Assembly (NCBI RefSeq): GCF_013337045.2
Contig: NZ_CP118259.1
Coordinates: 2,170,001 to 2,234,000, forward strand
DNA length: 64,000 bases
Reading direction: 5' to 3'
DNA from: Agrobacterium vitis
Lineage (GTDB): Bacteria; Pseudomonadota; Alphaproteobacteria; Rhizobiales; Rhizobiaceae
How positions within the stretch are numbered: position 1 is the stretch's first letter; the number at the start of each line of letters is the position of its first letter. The notes under the pieces were generated by a model. The model was not told the origin of the DNA and searched no databases. It saw only the letters and a list, made by a program, of their open reading frames with translations. Both the position numbers and the translations under genes were made by a program. Positions 56,433 to 64,000 of this stretch are shown piece by piece.

Positions 56433-56536
56433 TACAGCGCCGTGCGCCATATATGGCACACAAAGAGTCGCTGTAACACTTTATATCTACTGCATAATTT
56501 TCTCTGCAATTCGATGCCGATTTACGGAATGATGCA
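56433..56536 (-). repeat. Interspersed repeat family A, copy 5
   Basis: On the minus strand: TGCATCATTCCGTAAATCG, GAAAATTATGCAGTA, ATAAAGTGTTACAGCG, TTTGTGTGCC with GGCGCACGGCGCTGTAT. The order is that of copy 4. It lies between the lipoprotein gene and the convergent LysE gene. Confidence 0.7.
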
Positions 56537-56549
56537 TTAACCTCAAATA

Positions 56550-57164
56550 TCAGTTTCGAGTCGCAATCGCGGCTGCGGCCCCACCTAAAGCGACAGCTCC
56601 AAGCCGGTTGGCAAGCCTTGTGGCACGAGGCGTTCGTAAGAGAAGCCGCGCCTTGTGGGCGAAGAAGGTCCAAGTCAGATCAATTGCAGCCAGTGTAACC
56701 AGTGTGACGATGGCAAGGATCGCCCATTCCCGAACTCCTGTCGCCGAAAGGTCAATCAAGGATGGAAGAAGGGCAAGGTAGAACACCATAATCTTTGGAT
56801 TGCCCAAGGTAAGGGCCATACCCGCACCGAACATTGACCACTGCGAGCTTCTCCGAGGAAGATTGTCAGCATCGCCACCCATCGGCATGCGCCACATCTT
56901 GAAAGCCAGCCAGCAGAGATAGGCAACTCCTAGCCATTTCAAGACATGAAAGCCAAACTGGAAGGTCTGTGCCAACGCTGTCAGGCCAGCCATTGCCATG
57001 GTGAGCCAGATCACCTCTCCGATCCACATGGCAGCGACAAAAGGAATAACATCGCGCCAACCGCTGGTGAGCACACGCGAGACCAGCGCGGCAATACTCG
57101 GACCAGGAGTGCCCGCATTAAGGAGCAGCGCCCCTGCGAAGATGGCAATCGATAATAAATCCAT
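56550..57164 (-). CDS. LysE family translocator
   Basis: A 204-residue exporter with six hydrophobic segments of the LysE/RhtB family (LLLNAGTPGPSIAALVSRVLTSGW at the start, GNPKIMVFYLALLPSLI in the middle). Substrate probably an amino acid or homoserine lactone. GAGGG precedes the ATG. Codon use in this gene and its neighbour looks less GC-rich than the window in general, hinting at acquisition. Confidence 0.88.
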   Translation of the reverse strand: MDLLSIAIFAGALLLNAGTPGPSIAALVSRVLTSGWRDVIPFVAAMWIGEVIWLTMAMAGLTALAQTFQFGFHVLKWLGVAYLCWLAFKMWRMPMGGDADNLPRRSSQWSMFGAGMALTLGNPKIMVFYLALLPSLIDLSATGVREWAILAIVTLVTLAAIDLTWTFFAHKARLLLRTPRATRLANRLGAVALGGAAAAIATRN

Positions 57165-57211
57165 AGGAACCCTCAGCTAAACGAGCGACTTTGGAACAAA
57201 TATAGCAAGAA

Positions 57212-57829
57212 TCAGCTCGAATGTTGGTTGTCAAAACTATCTACCCAAGCGGAGAAAGCAGACCATTTCCAAATACAATCAGCCATAAAGGCATATCCGG
57301 CTCTATCCGGGTGAGTACCATCTCCCGCTGCAGCACCTTGGGTCCATTGAGGCGCATGTCGTAAGGTGTCGAGCATCGGTATGAAAGGAATATTGTATTG
57401 CTCTGCAATGGATTGCAAAGCAGGCTCAAGTTCCTCAATTCTATGATCTGCTGTCGGGTCGTCTAGAATGGGTGGCGGTCCGATCAGAATTGTCGGAGCC
57501 AACGCAGCAGATCGCGCAAGGATAGCATGTGTGTTCTTGACCGTTTCGGCGTAAGAGACGCGGCGTATTCCGCTTCCATCGTCAGCACAGTCGTTCGTAC
57601 CAAAACAAAAGGCGAGACGATGCTGATAGCCCTGCGGGAGGCGCACCAGAGCCTCCATTTCCCAACGATTTGAAATATCAGCGCTGGTGTCGCGCCGGAT
57701 ACCGAGATCATAGGCAGTAAGATTCGGCCGTTCTTTGAGTAGTCTAGCGACGATACGCCCGCGCCACCCCAACCCTTCTTCGTCGCCTACGTCATGCGTG
57801 AAGCTGTCACCGAAAAAACAAATCCGCAA
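57212..57829 (-). CDS. SGNH/GDSL hydrolase family protein
   Basis: A 205-residue hydrolase: GDSFTHD with the catalytic Ser near residue 8, the Gly/Asn blocks LGIRRDTS and FCFGTND, and a C-terminal DGTHPD with Asp and His. I chose the TTG at 57829 (GGGGATAA upstream; reads MRICFFGDSF). A TTG at 57841 is the alternative. It acts on an ester of unknown kind; no signal peptide. It lies next to LysE on the same strand. Confidence 0.8.
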   Translation of the reverse strand: MRICFFGDSFTHDVGDEEGLGWRGRIVARLLKERPNLTAYDLGIRRDTSADISNRWEMEALVRLPQGYQHRLAFCFGTNDCADDGSGIRRVSYAETVKNTHAILARSAALAPTILIGPPPILDDPTADHRIEELEPALQSIAEQYNIPFIPMLDTLRHAPQWTQGAAAGDGTHPDRAGYAFMADCIWKWSAFSAWVDSFDNQHSS

Positions 57830-57841
57830 TATTATCCCCAA

Positions 57842-58231
57842 ATGCCAAGGTGATGTTACTGTCGATTAATCGTGAAAGCTCTGATTAAATCGATAATTGT
57901 TTTTCTGGATTTTGCAACCTCACAGAATAGGGAATTTTGTGGCAGCCGCAACGTCCCGCTTCTGGCACTTATTCACCGCACCAATCAAATCCGCTCTTTT
58001 GCGCCCCGAATCCAGGCCCATGCGGAACGCTGCGTGCGGGAAAATCACTTCGTTTACGAATTTCCGTGAGAACTGTCGCAAACCACTTGCATTCAGGGGC
58101 AAGGGCGCTAAAAAGCCCGCATTGCAGCGCCGCGCATGAAACAAGTGTGCTGGGGTCGGTTGTAACAGTTTTAATCCGAGGCGGGATGCCCAGACGGGGT
58201 CGCGTAGCGGGATGCAAACAGGCGGGCACAA
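57842..58231. other. prs upstream region
   Basis: 390 bases between divergent genes. TTGCAT (58087-58092) and TAAAAA (58109-58114) are 16 apart and could be the prs promoter, giving a leader of about 110 bases. No gene seen. Confidence 0.4.
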
Positions 58232-59164
<933 letters not shown>

Positions 59165-59223
59165 TCGTCGCGGCACGCTTGCGCAAATCCCTGAACCGAA
59201 ATCGGTTTCAGGGATTACCTGGC

Positions 59224-59260
59224 AAATTTAACGTGTTACAGCGCCGTTTGCTGCCGTTTG
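59224..59260 (+). repeat. Interspersed repeat family A, copy 6 (partial)
   Basis: AAATTTAACGTGTTACAGCGCC and GTTTG match the central blocks of copy 4; both ends are missing. Confidence 0.5.
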
Positions 59261-59392
59261 TCTTTTCGGGGAGACGGACCGCGCTTTTCGCATTCCGATG
59301 CAAAACGGAAATACCCTATTCGTCGCACATGCTTTTCCGGCTGGCATGACGTCAGCACCGATCCTGTGTAAAAATTTCCACCAAAAATCTAT

Positions 59393-59461
59393 TGAGCATT
59401 TCCAAGAAAGGTGGACACCGGTTTTACCAACCGGAAATGCTTAAAAACAAAGAGCGAGAGC
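59393..59461 (+). repeat. Interspersed repeat family B, copy 2
   Basis: GAGCATTTCCAAGAAAGG, then ACCGGTTTTACC, CGGAAATGCTTAAAAACAAAG and AGCGAGAGCG. Better preserved than the copy at 16094. Confidence 0.65.
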
Positions 59462-59589
59462 GTTGCTGCGATCCACGAAGAGCAGAAACAATCCGGTCAA
59501 AACAGAACGGTTGCAGGCCGCTATTCCATTGATGAATGGTTGAGCTTCGGATACCCTTCTATTTGCATTGAAAAACTGGCCCGGAAACC

Positions 59590-60480
59590 ATGACCTGCAC
59601 GCAAGCTCAAGACGACATTCCAGCGCAGCCAACGAAACACCAGGCCATGCCTTTCACATCCAGCGCCATGCTATCCCATCCGCGGATTCATCCGATCATC
59701 CGCGTGCAGGCGGAGGCCTTCTTGAAACGGTTTGAGGAGCATCCTCAGATCGCCAGGGTTTTTGCCAGTCACCAGCGCTGGCTTCTCGGACAGATTGCCT
59801 TGATGCAATATTTCGAGGCGGGCCAGATCCTGCCTGCCCGCTATTTCGACTTTGTCGAAGCCACTGGCGTGGCCAGCCGCAATACGGCGGACTCATTTCT
59901 GAAAGAAATGGAAACCTATGGCATCGCCCGCGAAACAACCACCACCGACCGGCGCAGCAGACCGCTGGTGCCGAGCGAGGCCAGTCTCGGCAGTGCGGCG
60001 GGCTGGATGGAAATCCATCTGCGAAGCCTGGATGGGTTTGACGATGGCGCACGGCTGCAAAACTTTGAGGCCAACGGACGGGACATGAGCAAGCTGCATC
60101 CGCTTGTCGCCTCCGCCTTCATGCAGACCCCCGAGCTGCGCGAGCAGCCGAAGATTTTCGATCCCTTTGTCTGGTTGAACAACGGCAATATCATTATCGA
60201 TTGGCTGATCGCCAAGAGCCAGGATAGCGAGGCCGATGCTGAGCAGATTTTGATCGGCACCGTATCGATCCAGACCATGGCAGAGACATTCCACCTGTCG
60301 CGCTCGCATCTCACCCGCAAGTTGCTCGATGCTGCAAACGCTGGGACAATCGGCTGGAAAGGACGGCGCGGACGCTCGGAACTCTGGGTTTCCAACCTCT
60401 TCCGACGAGAATATGCAAGGGCGCAAACCGTCAAGCTCGAAATCATCGACGCCGCCTGCGCCAAATGCGGCTTGCTATAG
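59590..60480 (+). CDS. Putative winged-helix transcriptional regulator
   Basis: A 296-residue soluble protein. The C-terminal part (about 225-275: SIQTMAETFHLSRSHLTRKLLDAANAG) has the shape of a helix-turn-helix followed by a wing (WKGRRGRSELWVS). An N-terminal helical region (45-120: ARYFDFVEATGVASRNTADSFL) could be a second HTH. The family is not one I can name with confidence. Start at 59590; a later in-frame ATG at 59647 is possible. It may act near the aldehyde dehydrogenase locus, but that is only position. Confidence 0.6.
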   Translation: MTCTQAQDDIPAQPTKHQAMPFTSSAMLSHPRIHPIIRVQAEAFLKRFEEHPQIARVFASHQRWLLGQIALMQYFEAGQILPARYFDFVEATGVASRNTADSFLKEMETYGIARETTTTDRRSRPLVPSEASLGSAAGWMEIHLRSLDGFDDGARLQNFEANGRDMSKLHPLVASAFMQTPELREQPKIFDPFVWLNNGNIIIDWLIAKSQDSEADAEQILIGTVSIQTMAETFHLSRSHLTRKLLDAANAGTIGWKGRRGRSELWVSNLFRREYARAQTVKLEIIDAACAKCGLL

Positions 60481-60539
60481 AGCAAGATATCAACGCCTCG
60501 GCACAATTGTTAGCGGGCTTAACTGTTAGCGGACAATCG

Positions 60540-60914
60540 TTACCGGACAGGCAAGGCACAGACCTCACCGCCGAACAGTTTCGAGCGGGTCAAAAAGCGC
60601 TTTTCGCGGCCATTATCCAGCGAAAACATGCCCCCTCGCCCCGGCACGACATCGATAATCAACTGGGTATGTTTCCAGACTTCATACTGGCTCTGATGGA
60701 TATAGAAGGGCACGCCATCGATCTCGCCCAGCTTCACATCGGTATCCCCGACGATATAATCATCCACGGGGTAACACATCGGCGATGACCCATCACAACA
60801 GCCCCCGGACTGATGAAACAGGATCTGCGGATGATCCCGGCGGATCTCGCCGATCAAATCGATGGCCGCCTGTGTCGCGACGACCCTTGGTTCACCATCC
60901 AAAATCGTGTCCAT
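60540..60914 (-). CDS. DUF779 family protein
   Basis: A 124-residue protein of the DUF779 family, often encoded beside aldehyde dehydrogenases as here. A cluster of cysteines in HQSGGCCDGSSPMCYPVDD suggests metal or thiol chemistry. The ATG at 60914 is five bases from GAGG; a GTG at 60917 is too close. It follows the dehydrogenase on the same strand after about 280 bases of repeat sequence. Confidence 0.85.
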   Translation of the reverse strand: MDTILDGEPRVVATQAAIDLIGEIRRDHPQILFHQSGGCCDGSSPMCYPVDDYIVGDTDVKLGEIDGVPFYIHQSQYEVWKHTQLIIDVVPGRGGMFSLDNGREKRFLTRSKLFGGEVCALPVR

Positions 60915-60954
60915 CACTGCCTCGTTTCAAAATGAAAGAAGTCCGTCTTGGCTT

Positions 60955-61002
60955 CGCCCCCCCTCATCCGGCTGCCGCCACCTTCTCCCCGCTGGGGAGA
61001 AG
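60955..61002. repeat. Rhizobial interspersed repeat with palindromic core
   Basis: CTTCTCCCC-GCT-GGGGAGAAG (60982-61002) follows CGCCCCCCCTCATCCGGCTGCC, a block typical of many rhizobial intergenic regions. It resembles but differs from the pair at 1565-1743. Confidence 0.65.
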
Positions 61003-61054
61003 AATGCAAGAGCAGCAAGCCCTTGCGAATTCCCAAAAACCACGAACTCGACGG

Positions 61055-61199
61055 CTAAACCCGTCGAGATTCGCGGCTGGAGGTGGCGAAAATGGTTATG
61101 TTCGAGAACCGGAGCGGAGCGTACTATAGTACGTGAGCACCGGAAGCGCAGAACATGACCATTTGCAGCCCCTCCAGACGTGAATATCGGCGGGTTTAG
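61055..61199. repeat. MITE-like long inverted repeat abutting a stop codon
   Basis: A 145-bp imperfect palindrome centred on GTACTATAGTAC. Outer arms CTAAACCCG and CGGGTTTAG; then CTGGAGG with CCTCCAG, AAAATGGT with ACCATTT, ATGTTC with GAACAT, CCGG with CCGG. Its right end contains the TTA that is the stop codon of the aldehyde dehydrogenase (minus strand). No transposase gene is present. Confidence 0.75.
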
Positions 61200-62710
61200 A
61201 AGAAGCCGAGAGCTTTGGGGCTGTAACTCACCAGCATGTTCTTGGTCTGCTGATAATGATCGAGCATCATCTTGTGGGTCTCGCGGCCAATGCCCGATTG
61301 CTTGTAACCACCGAAGGCCGCGTGGGCGGGATAGGCGTGATAGCAATTGGTCCAGACGCGCCCGGCCTGGATATTGCGACCGAAGCGGTAGCATGTATTG
61401 GCATCGCGGCTCCAGACGCCCGCACCCAGGCCATAGAGGGTGTCATTGGCGATTTCCAGTGCCTCGGCCTCGTCCTTGAAAGTGGTGACAGAGACGACCG
61501 GGCCGAAGATTTCCTCCTGGAACACCCGCATCTTATTATGACCCTTGAACACGGTCGGCTTGACGTAATAGCCGCCCGCGAGATCGCCGGTCAGGGTATT
61601 GCGATGGCCGCCGGTCAGGATTTCGGCGCCTTCCTGGCGACCAATATCCATATAGGACAGGATTTTTTCAAGCTGCTCGCTGGAGGCCTGCGCCCCGATC
61701 ATCGTGCCCATGTCCAGCGGATCGCCTTGAACGATGGCCTCGACGCGCTTGATGGCCTTTTCCATGAAGCGGTCATAGATCTTTTCATGGACGATTGCCC
61801 GGCTGGGGCAGGTGCAAACTTCACCCTGGTTGAGGGCAAACATCGCAAAGCCTTCCAGGGCCTTGTCGAGATAATCGTCATCTTCGCGCAGCACATCCTC
61901 AAAGAAGATATTCGGCGATTTTCCACCCAGTTCCAGCGTCACCGGAATGAGATTCTGGCTGGCATATTGCATGATCAACCGGCCCGTCGAGGTCTCGCCG
62001 GTAAAGGCGATCTTGGCGATGCGCGGGCTGGAGGCCAGGGGCTTGCCAGCTTCCAGGCCAAAGCCGTTGACGATATTGAGCACGCCGGGCGGCAGGATGT
62101 CGCCGATCAACTCGGCCCAGACGAGAATCGATGCCGGTGTCTGTTCGGCGGGCTTCAACACCACGCAATTGCCGGCAGCAAGAGCGGGTGCCAGCTTCCA
62201 GGCGGCCATCAGGATCGGAAAATTCCAGGGAATGATCTGGCCGACGACTCCAAGCGGCTCGTGGAAATGATAGGCAACCGTATCGTGGTCAATCTCACCA
62301 ATCGAGCCTTCCTGAGCGCGCACGCAGGCGGCAAAATAGCGGAAATGATCGACGGCCAGCGGAATATCGGCAGCCATGGTTTCACGCAGCGGCTTGCCAT
62401 TGTCCCAGGTTTCGGCCCGGGCCAGAAGCTCCAGATTGCTTTCCATCCGGTCGGCAATGCGGTTGAGCATATTGGCGCGCTCGGCAACCGGGGTCTTGCC
62501 CCATTTGTCCTTGGCGGCATGGGCGGCGTCCAGCGCCAGATTGATGTCGCGCTCGTCGGAGCGGGCGATATCGCACAGCTTGCCACCGGTGACCGGAGTG
62601 GTGTTTTCAAAATACCGACCGCCCACCGGCTCACGCCAGTCGCCACCGATGAAATTGCCGTATTTCAGCTTGAACGGGGTGCTTGCCGTGGTTTGAACCT
62701 GAATGTTCAT
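61196..62710 (-). CDS. NAD-dependent aldehyde dehydrogenase
   Basis: A 504-residue enzyme of the ALDH superfamily, class used for acetaldehyde or similar (ExaC/AldB-like). N163 in PWNFP, E260 in ELGGKSPN and the nucleophile C299 in [11 protein letters not shown] are all present. GGAGGATGAG precedes the ATG. The GAF-Fis regulator lies upstream on the same strand and DUF779 downstream; an inverted repeat at 62862 may be its activator site. The stop codon coincides with the end of a palindromic element. Confidence 0.95.
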   Translation of the reverse strand: MNIQVQTTASTPFKLKYGNFIGGDWREPVGGRYFENTTPVTGGKLCDIARSDERDINLALDAAHAAKDKWGKTPVAERANMLNRIADRMESNLELLARAETWDNGKPLRETMAADIPLAVDHFRYFAACVRAQEGSIGEIDHDTVAYHFHEPLGVVGQIIPWNFPILMAAWKLAPALAAGNCVVLKPAEQTPASILVWAELIGDILPPGVLNIVNGFGLEAGKPLASSPRIAKIAFTGETSTGRLIMQYASQNLIPVTLELGGKSPNIFFEDVLREDDDYLDKALEGFAMFALNQGEVCTCPSRAIVHEKIYDRFMEKAIKRVEAIVQGDPLDMGTMIGAQASSEQLEKILSYMDIGRQEGAEILTGGHRNTLTGDLAGGYYVKPTVFKGHNKMRVFQEEIFGPVVSVTTFKDEAEALEIANDTLYGLGAGVWSRDANTCYRFGRNIQAGRVWTNCYHAYPAHAAFGGYKQSGIGRETHKMMLDHYQQTKNMLVSYSPKALGFF

Positions 62711-62861
62711 CTCTCATCCTCCCTGATGAAGGTTCCTGTGGTGATGTTTGTCTTTAGGGAAAACCGGTCCTCCACTTTTCCCCGACAAACTCCAGAACCG
62801 TAGGTGGAAGATGCACCCCGCTAAGGCCGGATACCAGCCACGCTTCGCAATGCCGCAGCGC

Positions 62862-62887
62862 ACAGTGTCGCATCGCTGCGACACTGT
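62862..62887. promoter_or_regulatory. Operator candidate upstream of the aldehyde dehydrogenase
   Basis: ACAGTGTCGC (62862-62871) and GCGACACTGT (62878-62887) form a perfect 10-bp inverted repeat around ATCGCT, 152 bases upstream of the dehydrogenase ATG. It resembles TGTCGC-N6-GCGACA sites of Fis-type regulators such as AcoR. Confidence 0.55.
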
Positions 62888-62895
62888 TGCGTGCA

Positions 62896-63852
62896 TTAGT
62901 GAATATTAAAACGCTTCATCTTGCGATGCAGGGTCGCCCGGCTGATGCCCAGCAATTGCGCTGCCTGGGAGACATTGCCTTTGGTACGAGACAGGACCCG
63001 GCGCAGCGCCGCCCGTTCGGCTTCATGCAGATCGTCCCCCTCTTCCCCGCGCTTTTCCTTCAGGGCATCGGCGGCAGGCAGACCGGCGGCGATCGCCTGA
63101 TCGTCGATCTGCAATGCCAGCCGCGCCGCCCGCGTTGCGCCCAGCACCAGATCGTCACCGTCCACGGCCAGCAGCGCCGTGGGATTGGCAACCGTGGGGA
63201 TCATGACGATGCGCGCGCCCGCAAACGCCATGCGAAACAGGTTGACCTCGACGCGGAGTGCGGCATCGCGCACCGCCTGGGCGAGAATGGTCATCGACAG
63301 ATCCGTCACATCATGGCGGCAGGTGGAAATGTCGAGCGCGGCGGCAATCTGGCCACGATGGTCGCGGATCGGCGCCGTGGTGCAGCTCAGTGCGATATTG
63401 GCCGAGAGAAAATGCTGGTCGCGGTGGATGATGACCGGGCGCTCATCGGCCAGCGCCGTGCCGATACCATTGGTGCCGACGCTGGCCTCGCTCCATTCCG
63501 TCTGCTGCCAAAGGCCAAGCCTGTGAAAATCCCGGTCGTCGCCAGCCGCGCTGCGCCGCTCAAGCACCACGCCATGACTATCGGCCAGCACCAGGCAGCA
63601 GCCAGAACGCCCGACCGTCGAAAACAGCCGGTCCAACTCCTCGGCGCTGGCGGCGATCAGGTGGTCCATGCGTTGGCGCGCTTCACGGAAAGCCACCGCA
63701 TCCAGGGTGCGCGGCATGGCCGCCTGTTCAGGGTCTAGCCCATGGACATCAAGGCAACGCCGCCAGGACGCGGCAATCGGCGAACTGGCCGCCTTAGACC
63801 CCTGTAACGCCGTCGAATAGACCGTATCGGCATGTTTATAACCGACGCTCAT
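62896..63852 (-). CDS. GAF and Fis-HTH regulator (AcoR-like, no AAA+ domain)
   Basis: A 318-residue regulator: an N-terminal GAF-like sensory region (about residues 60-200, including GCCLVLADSHGVVLERR and the conserved WSEASVGTNGIGTAL), then a C-terminal HTH_8 Fis-type domain (ALRRVLSRTKGNVSQAAQLLGISRATLHRKMK). It lacks the sigma-54 AAA+ domain of full AcoR. The start MSVGYKHADTVY at 63852 has AGGAG upstream. It most likely controls the aldehyde dehydrogenase gene, whose promoter follows. Confidence 0.9.
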   Translation of the reverse strand: MSVGYKHADTVYSTALQGSKAASSPIAASWRRCLDVHGLDPEQAAMPRTLDAVAFREARQRMDHLIAASAEELDRLFSTVGRSGCCLVLADSHGVVLERRSAAGDDRDFHRLGLWQQTEWSEASVGTNGIGTALADERPVIIHRDQHFLSANIALSCTTAPIRDHRGQIAAALDISTCRHDVTDLSMTILAQAVRDAALRVEVNLFRMAFAGARIVMIPTVANPTALLAVDGDDLVLGATRAARLALQIDDQAIAAGLPAADALKEKRGEEGDDLHEAERAALRRVLSRTKGNVSQAAQLLGISRATLHRKMKRFNIH

Positions 63853-64000
63853 ATGCTCCTCCCAAAGCAAATTCACATCTCTCTGGACTATCATGAACCT
63901 TTGCGGGCAGGATGGCAATCGACAGGAATGACGCAAGTTGCAGCCAAAACAGGTGGGACGGCTGCATCCCATGCTCGAAAAAAGCCCGGGATCGCTTGCA
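63853..64000. other. Right edge, upstream of the GAF-Fis regulator
   Basis: 148 bases holding the regulator's ribosome site and presumably its promoter. No further gene is seen before the window ends. Confidence 0.4.

Larger units (their letters stand above)
59165..59589. other. Repeat-rich gap after prs
   Basis: A hairpin (AATCCCTGAACCGA 59186-59199 with TCGGTTTCAGGGATT 59202-59216, one T bulged) follows prs by 21 bases, then a partial family A repeat (59224-59260) and a family B repeat (59393-59461). No gene. Confidence 0.55.

Noticed and set aside
61256..62803. 515-codon ORF opposite the aldehyde dehydrogenase
   Set aside because: The dehydrogenase has all catalytic residues; the antisense frame has none of any family.

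Overview
The window looks like a stretch of the main chromosome of a Rhizobiaceae bacterium, most likely the Agrobacterium/Allorhizobium (A. vitis-like) branch. This rests on protein content, on several gene neighbourhoods known from Sinorhizobium and Agrobacterium (greA-lpsB, lrp-trxB-lsrB-tandem AbcR sRNAs-arsR, ybjN-proC-csaA, lgt-midA-pgeF), on BioR-type operators and on several rhizobial interspersed repeats. The species call is inference. I saw no rRNA, tRNA, CRISPR array, prophage or transposase gene.

Layout. 1-1.8 kb: the end of an M20-type amidohydrolase, a small membrane protein with an unusually structured leader, and a repeat-rich gap. 1.8-9 kb: information-processing genes (rpoD, dnaG, a YqeY-like protein) around a biotin uptake/synthesis operon (bioY-bioB) with two BioR boxes. 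9.3-21 kb: carA and carB, about 7 kb apart, separated by a MATE exporter with a complex leader, a divergent LysR/aldo-keto reductase pair, a zinc metallopeptidase, a GST and a 2H-phosphoesterase-like protein. 21-31 kb: a DUF2235 hydrolase, greA, then a lipopolysaccharide region (lpsB, a GT25 glycosyltransferase, a capsule-synthesis-like protein, a sulfotransferase, a methyltransferase and a further glycosyltransferase) closed by lrp. 31-37 kb: trxB, the LysR regulator lsrB, two tandem sRNAs of the AbcR family that lie outside any ORF, an ArsR/old-yellow-enzyme pair and a divergent LysR/epimerase pair. 37-45 kb: a Ca2+/H+ antiporter, an OpgC-like acyltransferase, an aspartate aminotransferase, an EamA transporter, a cold-shock protein and an MBL hydrolase. 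45-51 kb: a MarR/OmpR/EnvZ-type signalling operon, then ybjN-proC-csaA and ubiK on the other strand. 51-59 kb: lgt-midA-pgeF-M24, a lipoprotein, LysE and SGNH proteins, and prs. 59-64 kb: a winged-helix-type regulator and an aldehyde dehydrogenase locus (GAF-Fis regulator, aldehyde dehydrogenase, DUF779).

Most genes are ordinary housekeeping genes. The interest lies in RNA and DNA elements between genes: the AbcR pair, the MATE leader (start-codon hairpin plus an internal intrinsic terminator), the structured leader at 711-893, double BioR boxes, several clean operators beside LysR, ArsR and Fis-type regulators, and four kinds of dispersed palindromic repeat, one of which ends exactly on the stop codon of the aldehyde dehydrogenase.
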